Source: a virus
Length of the DNA: 52,686 nt
Virus record (IMG/VR): IMGVR_UViG_3300030333_003828
Location: 1-52,686 of that record
Reading direction: 5' to 3' (one strand)
Part shown: in pieces, positions 48,783 through 52,686 of the stretch
Layout of the letters: every line of letters starts with the position of its first letter
Numbering within the stretch: the stretch's first letter is position 1
Notes under the pieces: generated by a model
What the model was told of the DNA's origin: nothing
The model's database searches: none
The model's input: only the letters and a program-made list of their open reading frames with translations
Program-made: the position numbers and the translations under genes

Positions 48783-50198
48783 CTAAACTGTTCCCCATAA
48801 TTCAATGAGAAACTTACCACCAGTATATTCAGTATCAGTAGCATTTTCCCCAGTAATAAAATATAAATAATTATCTGCTGTTACCACTGTTCCAAATGCT
48901 TTAGTCATCCCTGCAGTCCATGCCTCTCCATTTGTTATCAATGCAGTAGATGAAGACAAGCTACCTGCTTCTGCATGAGTTGACTCATTATCAAAATGCA
49001 AATCAATATCATCAATGCTGGAATGTCCAGTTGGAGCTTCGATGCAAGTCATTCTTCCACCAACTATAGCTCCGCATACTGCAGTAGTTACTTGTCCTAA
49101 ATGACAATTTGCTGTTCCGCCGTCCTTACCAATTACTTTAGCATCTCCATTAGCTCTCAAGGTAGCAATATCAATATAAATACTAGTCTTAATCATATTG
49201 CCGTATCTTTCAACCCAGCTATTGTAAGTTTCTCCAGTAGCTGCTGTAATACCTGTTCCAGCTGTTAATCCAGTATTTCCACTACATAATACCTTACCAG
49301 TAAATGTAGTAGGTTGAGAAACTGCAATTGTATCAGTAATAAAAGCCATATAAGTCGAACCTCCAGAATCCTTGATTTCTAATCCATCTGAATCTGGAAA
49401 GATAATATCTCTAGCACCGCTAAATGTTACATTGCCCGATAGAGACAATGCCCCTGATAATGTTACAGCTCCACCTGATGCAACTGAAATTGATGTTGTT
49501 CCTGAAGTAGAAGACAGACCTGTTGTTCTTATCTGCCCAGGACATGATACATAAGAGCTACTAGCTGTTGCATGAGGTACAATTTCTAACATTGAGACAT
49601 AAGTCCCTGCTGAAGCTATATCATTACCTATTATCAGTCTTTGATTAGACTGGTTAACTAATAATTCCCATTCATCTCCAGCGTCATCTCCCTCATCACC
49701 CTTAAGTTTTAAACTTGCATTGCCACCTTCAGCACCTACGATATTTGCATCGCCACCATTTACAGTTAAATCACCTGTAATAGTAACATTATCTGATGTA
49801 TCTAATGTTATTGCTGTTCCACCGTCAGAGGCATATAATACATTATTTCCAAGCTTCACTCCTGCCGCAGCAGTAAGTAAAGCATCTGTCGTAATAGCAT
49901 TGGTAATATTTCCACCTGATATTGTTAAATCACCTGCTATTGTAAGATTTTCACTAGTATCTAAGGTTAATGTTGTTGTTCCTTCAGAATTATAAATAAT
50001 ATTATTATCTAATTCAATTCCAGCAGTAGCAGTAATTTTACCTGTAAATGTTAATGCTGTTGTTAATGTAGTCAGTTTAACATCTGCATCTGTCGATGAA
50101 TCTGTATAATATATATCACCAACGCCACTGCTAGTTTTATCTGTAAAGACTAAACTTTTATATGTTGTGGCAATTGGGTTTGCTGTTAATGTTCCCAT
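48783..50198 (-). CDS. Repeat-containing tail fibre protein (471 aa)
   Basis: The shaft consists of related units of roughly 45-50 residues: 'LDNNIIYNSEGTTTLTLDTS', then 'ENLTIAGDLTISGGNIT', recur as 'LGNNVLYASDGGTAITLDTS' and 'DNVTITGDLTVNGGD', and a degenerate third copy follows. Residues from about 330 form a distinct C-terminal domain ('WVERYGNMIKTSIYIDI' through 'GGKFLIELWGTV') that is probably the trimer head. Beta-helical or beta-roll fibre architecture is inferred. It probably recognises the host surface together with the LamG proteins. Confidence 0.72.
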   Translation of the reverse strand: MGTLTANPIATTYKSLVFTDKTSSGVGDIYYTDSSTDADVKLTTLTTALTFTGKITATAGIELDNNIIYNSEGTTTLTLDTSENLTIAGDLTISGGNITNAITTDALLTAAAGVKLGNNVLYASDGGTAITLDTSDNVTITGDLTVNGGDANIVGAEGGNASLKLKGDEGDDAGDEWELLVNQSNQRLIIGNDIASAGTYVSMLEIVPHATASSSYVSCPGQIRTTGLSSTSGTTSISVASGGAVTLSGALSLSGNVTFSGARDIIFPDSDGLEIKDSGGSTYMAFITDTIAVSQPTTFTGKVLCSGNTGLTAGTGITAATGETYNSWVERYGNMIKTSIYIDIATLRANGDAKVIGKDGGTANCHLGQVTTAVCGAIVGGRMTCIEAPTGHSSIDDIDLHFDNESTHAEAGSLSSSTALITNGEAWTAGMTKAFGTVVTADNYLYFITGENATDTEYTGGKFLIELWGTV

Positions 50199-50206
50199 AC
50201 TAACTC

Positions 50207-50488
50207 CTAAGTTGTCTCGCTATGTTTATTTCTATGCCACACAGCAACCTGTGATGTACTAAATTTTACTGAAGACATATCAGAATCATTAAATTTATCT
50301 GCTGTCTCAGTAAATACACTAAAATCAAAATCTCCTGGTAGCTCTTTTTTCTTAGTATTAGGCAGATGACTTATACTCACTTCAGAATACCTTGTATTCT
50401 GTAATGTCGAAGAAGCAGCACCTTTTTTCTTGCCATATACTTTAGTTCTACCTTTAATATGAGTTCTTGTAAAAGTACTAGTAGGCAT
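50207..50488 (-). CDS. Small structural protein (93 aa)
   Basis: This gene lies between a neck-type gene and the 471-aa fibre, with a one-base overlap upstream. The protein is basic at the N-terminus ('RTHIKGRTKVYGKKKGAASSTLQ') and polar elsewhere, with a beta-prone C-terminal half ending 'STSQVAVWHRNKHSETT'. It has no recognised domain. It may be a head-tail joining or fibre-attachment protein, judged only from its place. Confidence 0.5.
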   Translation of the reverse strand: MPTSTFTRTHIKGRTKVYGKKKGAASSTLQNTRYSEVSISHLPNTKKKELPGDFDFSVFTETADKFNDSDMSSVKFSTSQVAVWHRNKHSETT

Positions 50489-50904
50489 TAAAACTCCACG
50501 GGTGAAACAATGCCAGTAGTAGTATAATTACTCCTAGAAAACTTCTTAGCTTCTTTTACATTTTTCTCATACTCATTATCAAAATATTGAGCCACATCTA
50601 ATTGTAGAGAAGGTGGTCTTTTGTAACCCATTGCAATTACTTTATTCACTAAAGCTTCGTGAAATTGAACAGGTATATCGCCTAAGGGACCTATTGTCGA
50701 ACTAGCATAGTCAGAATCTTTTATAAGGCTACCAGTAGTAAAATAATCAGCTCTGCATATAGCATGTATTACCAATGGCTTGGCTTCAGATATAGTAATA
50801 TATTCAGTCGTAACGCCATCTACAGTTGTAGTATTTGTCCCCTTCTCAACTAAAGCCAACCTATCATTACTAACATAATAAAATCTTTCTGGATTAGTAG
50901 CCAT
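50488..50904 (-). CDS. Probable head-tail adaptor protein (138 aa)
   Basis: The C-terminal half has the pattern of podoviral connector proteins: 'DIPVQFHEALVNKVIAMGYKRP', then 'YFDNEYEKNVKEAKKFS', two helices that in such proteins pack under the portal. The N-terminal half is beta ('ERFYYVSNDRLALVEKGTN'). It follows the 98-aa adaptor-like gene with a one-base overlap. The family is inferred from layout. Confidence 0.6.
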   Translation of the reverse strand: MATNPERFYYVSNDRLALVEKGTNTTTVDGVTTEYITISEAKPLVIHAICRADYFTTGSLIKDSDYASSTIGPLGDIPVQFHEALVNKVIAMGYKRPPSLQLDVAQYFDNEYEKNVKEAKKFSRSNYTTTGIVSPVEF

Positions 50905-51200
50905 TACAATTCCTCCTCTGTAGTATCATCAATAGGAGGTTTCCCAATTAATCTCGATATCCTTACATTGTTTAAATATACTTCTCTAATTCTTAAAACT
51001 TCCTCAGGGATAGTATAGTATCTTTTATCTGCTGTAGTACTATCAGCAGAAGCATCTGACCCTAAAGAATATGAATCTTTTAATATTTCAGTTTTTGCAC
51101 AAAAATCGTCAGACGCTCTATTTAGAAGTACTCTAATTTCATTTTCTGTCATATCTGGATGATGCTGTTGAACCATCTCTATCATTTCAAGCAGTTTCAT
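50904..51200 (-). CDS. Probable head-tail adaptor protein (98 aa)
   Basis: The protein begins with helices ('KLLEMIEMVQQHHPDMTENEIRVLLNRASDDFC') and then has a strand region, 'RYYTIPEEVLRIREVYLNNVRI', which is the common 'I-P-x-x-hhxhxxVyhnn' segment of phage adaptor/connector proteins. It overlaps the 231-aa gene by 14 bases and shares a base with the next. A gatekeeper at the base of the portal is likely. Confidence 0.65.
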   Translation of the reverse strand: MKLLEMIEMVQQHHPDMTENEIRVLLNRASDDFCAKTEILKDSYSLGSDASADSTTADKRYYTIPEEVLRIREVYLNNVRISRLIGKPPIDDTTEEEL

Positions 51201-51882
51201 TTTCTACCCCCATTGCTTTGTAAGGAAGTGCTAATCGTTGCATTTCATCTTGATAAGCTTTATCTAATACTCCTAATTGTGATTGAAGTATTTGAACCAA
51301 TTCAGCATCTTCATCGTCTTGAGCTGCTTCGCTTATCCTTGCATTTAATAATGCAATACTAGATTTTATACAGGATAAATGCATTGCACTTTCTGGAAAC
51401 CCTCTGCCAGAAGTTCCCTCAGCTATATCTTCAAAAGTAGTTAAAGTAGATATATCTTGACTAAAATACTCAAAGAAATAAACAATATAAATAGAAGAAC
51501 TTACCCTATTTGCAACATCAATATAATTTGTATTAGGATGAATTGTATATACTGGATTCCTTGTTCCTCCAGCATAGAAAATACTCCTAGTATCTTCTGC
51601 CTTTAAAAACTCATCAAAAGTTACTTCTCTAACAGTCCTTGTATCAGTACTTCCTTCACTTTGAGAAGTAACAATTAATATCTTCTTATCATGAGCTCTA
51701 TAACTTGCAGTTAAAGTATCGTTTTCTAAGAAACGACTTAACCATAATTCAGAGTCAGCAGGTATTAAATCTGCAATATAATTGAAGCTATCTCGTATAA
51801 TATCTTCGTAAGAAGTTACGACAGAAGCACTCATATCGCTTCCAATTAAGTCTTGTATTCTACTTGCTATCGTCGCTGCCAT
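51187..51882 (-). CDS. Probable neck/tail adaptor protein (231 aa)
   Basis: The N-terminal helices ('ASRIQDLIGSDMSASVVTS' and 'DIIRDSFNYIADLIP'), the beta middle ('KKILIVTSQSEGSTD' and 'PVYTIHPNTNYIDVANRVSS'), and the C-terminal helical hairpin ('SAMHLSCIKSSIALLNARIS' then 'AELVQILQSQLGVLDKAYQ') match the general plan of podoviral tubular A/adaptor proteins. Its gene overlaps the small coiled-coil gene upstream by 23 bases. Sequence identity to known families is not apparent by eye. Confidence 0.55.
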   Translation of the reverse strand: MAATIASRIQDLIGSDMSASVVTSYEDIIRDSFNYIADLIPADSELWLSRFLENDTLTASYRAHDKKILIVTSQSEGSTDTRTVREVTFDEFLKAEDTRSIFYAGGTRNPVYTIHPNTNYIDVANRVSSSIYIVYFFEYFSQDISTLTTFEDIAEGTSGRGFPESAMHLSCIKSSIALLNARISEAAQDDEDAELVQILQSQLGVLDKAYQDEMQRLALPYKAMGVENETA

Positions 51883-52024
51883 CTTCTACTTCTTCTTCAT
51901 TATTTATTTGGTCTAGCACTTCTATTGCACCAAGAAGTTTTAATCTAAGTTGAGTTAATCTATCTAACTCCATAGTAACCTTTTTCAAATCTTCTTTTAA
52001 TGTTTCTAACTTTTCTTCTACCAT
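51860..52024 (-). CDS. Small coiled-coil protein (54 aa)
   Basis: This is a short gene with an AGGAG-like ribosome site ending the upstream gene and an ATG at 52024, the base after that gene's stop. The product is one acidic coiled coil ('EEKLETLKEDLKKVTMELDRL', then 'QLRLKLLGAIEVLDQ') with an acidic tail. It overlaps the 231-aa gene by 23 bases. It may be an assembly chaperone for the adaptor proteins. Confidence 0.6.
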   Translation of the reverse strand: MVEEKLETLKEDLKKVTMELDRLTQLRLKLLGAIEVLDQINNEEEVEDGSDDSK

Positions 52025-52378
52025 TTATTCTCCTGTGAATGTTGAACTTCCTACTAAAGTCTGCGCTTCAGACCTGGTTAATATACTAAACTCTGGGTAA
52101 CTTTTACTAGCACCAAGTGCCATTAATTCTGACAGAACCCCTTCCTTCATAGACCACTCACCCTTGATAATACAATATGCTTTATCATGTGAATAAGCAG
52201 GAACTCCTACCTTACCTGCAAATATTATATCATGCCATGTAGGAGCTGATTTATATGTTACCTCTCCAGTATCTTCATCTACTGATTCCACTATTGGATA
52301 TAGTGCTTTAATTTTAGTCCCAACAGCACTATCGTATGCACTGCTAGGTATACAAAAATACATTTCATAATGTGCCAT
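52025..52378 (-). CDS. Unknown virion or assembly protein (117 aa)
   Basis: The ribosome site AAAAGGAG sits before an ATG that overlaps the TAA of the giant LamG gene (TAATG). The sequence is mixed alpha and beta: 'HYEMYFCIPSSAYDSAVGTKIKALYPIVE', a strand pair around 'TWHDIIFAGKVGVPAYSHDKAYCIIKG', and a final helix. I recognise no family. Its place between fibre-like LamG proteins and the neck genes suggests a morphogenesis role. Confidence 0.6.
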   Translation of the reverse strand: MAHYEMYFCIPSSAYDSAVGTKIKALYPIVESVDEDTGEVTYKSAPTWHDIIFAGKVGVPAYSHDKAYCIIKGEWSMKEGVLSELMALGASKSYPEFSILTRSEAQTLVGSSTFTGE

Positions 52379-52686
52379 TATCTATGACTCCTTTTACCTG
52401 CGTTATAAATTCTTAAAACTTCCTTTGCTGTTAATGTATCGCTATAAAATAATAAATCATCTATATATCCTGGGAATGTTGCTCCACTAGTACCAACTCC
52501 AGTTCCAGCTGTATTCATATCATTTCCAATCATCATTGGATTATTGCCTGCTTGCATTGCTCGAGAAGCAGCAGTTGCTTTATTATCATCAGCTTCTTTA
52601 CCTTCTTTAGCTACTATAATTCCATTTACAAATACATAAAAGGGAGCTCTATTTGTTAAATTATTAGGATTACCCGCTTCCCAACC
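52378..52686 (-). CDS. C-terminal end of the giant LamG protein (residues 1186-1287)
   Basis: This is the same frame as the gene at 1-3655, joined through the terminal repeat. It encodes the last strands of the third LamG domain ('YVFVNGIIVAKEGKEADD', 'NPMMIGNDMNTAG') and the usual closing segment 'YIDDLLFYSDTLTAKEVLRI', ending 'YNAGKRSHR'. The TAA at 52380-52378 overlaps the next ATG. The repeat mismatch would change residue 1186 from Ala to Gly. Confidence 0.9.
   Translation of the reverse strand, partial: GWEAGNPNNLTNRAPFYVFVNGIIVAKEGKEADDNKATAASRAMQAGNNPMMIGNDMNTAGTGVGTSGATFPGYIDDLLFYSDTLTAKEVLRIYNAGKRSHR
52587..52686. repeat. Terminal direct repeat, right copy
   Basis: This is the copy of bases 1-100, with one difference at 52685. 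See the left copy. It allows the two ends to be joined into a circle of about 52,586 bp. Confidence 0.93.

Noticed and set aside
1-52686. CRISPR array, insertion sequence, integrase or repressor
   Set aside because: No regularly spaced repeats, transposase motifs, tyrosine/serine recombinase residues or CI-like gene were seen, so lysogeny is not supported.

Overview
The window is a complete, AT-rich tailed-phage genome, most likely circularly permuted or terminally redundant. Its first 100 bases recur as its last 100 with a single mismatch, and a 1287-residue LamG protein reads in frame across that junction, so the circle is about 52,586 bp. Gene order (small terminase, large terminase, P22-like portal, scaffold, capsid, then tail nozzle and internal virion proteins), with no tape measure, sheath or baseplate, points to a podovirus-type virion. 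Genes are tightly packed with ordinary AGGAG-type ribosome sites and the standard code. I cannot name the host. There is no integrase, repressor, tRNA or DNA polymerase.

There are two divergent transcription blocks. The late block is entirely on the minus strand. It starts at about 13.17 kb, runs left through small late genes, an M15 endolysin, terminase, portal, scaffold, capsid and LamG proteins, crosses the window ends, and continues from 52.4 kb to 26.1 kb with adaptors, a fibre, holin candidates, a metallophosphatase, a 2546-aa nozzle-like protein, a fibre, three internal virion proteins and a 2861-aa giant. The giant carries a GADLDGD motif in a context resembling two-barrel RNA polymerases, so it is a candidate injected virion RNA polymerase. 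The early block is on the plus strand, 13.7 to 26.1 kb. A 555-bp control region with an inverted repeat lies between the blocks.

The early block opens with small unknown, membrane and zinc-binding proteins. The most striking part follows: a compact ubiquitin-like conjugation module. It has an 87-aa ubiquitin-like protein ending Gly-Gly-Lys-Lys, a 541-aa protein with a possible E2-like segment, a JAMM (JAB) protease with all metal-site residues, and a ThiF/E1-like adenylyltransferase. Next come replication and recombination genes: a Sak4-type ATPase, an SSB-like protein, a primase-helicase, HNH and two PD-(D/E)XK nucleases, a winged-helix gene apparently split by a -1 frameshift, and small accessory genes.

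The intergenic spaces of the early block hold several RNAs or leaders closed by long-range helices (15.09-15.35, 15.68-15.82, 19.08-19.13 and 23.03-23.25 kb). Three sit just upstream of ribosome sites, and those at 15 kb flank the ubiquitin-like gene on both sides. I recognise none of them as a known RNA family.
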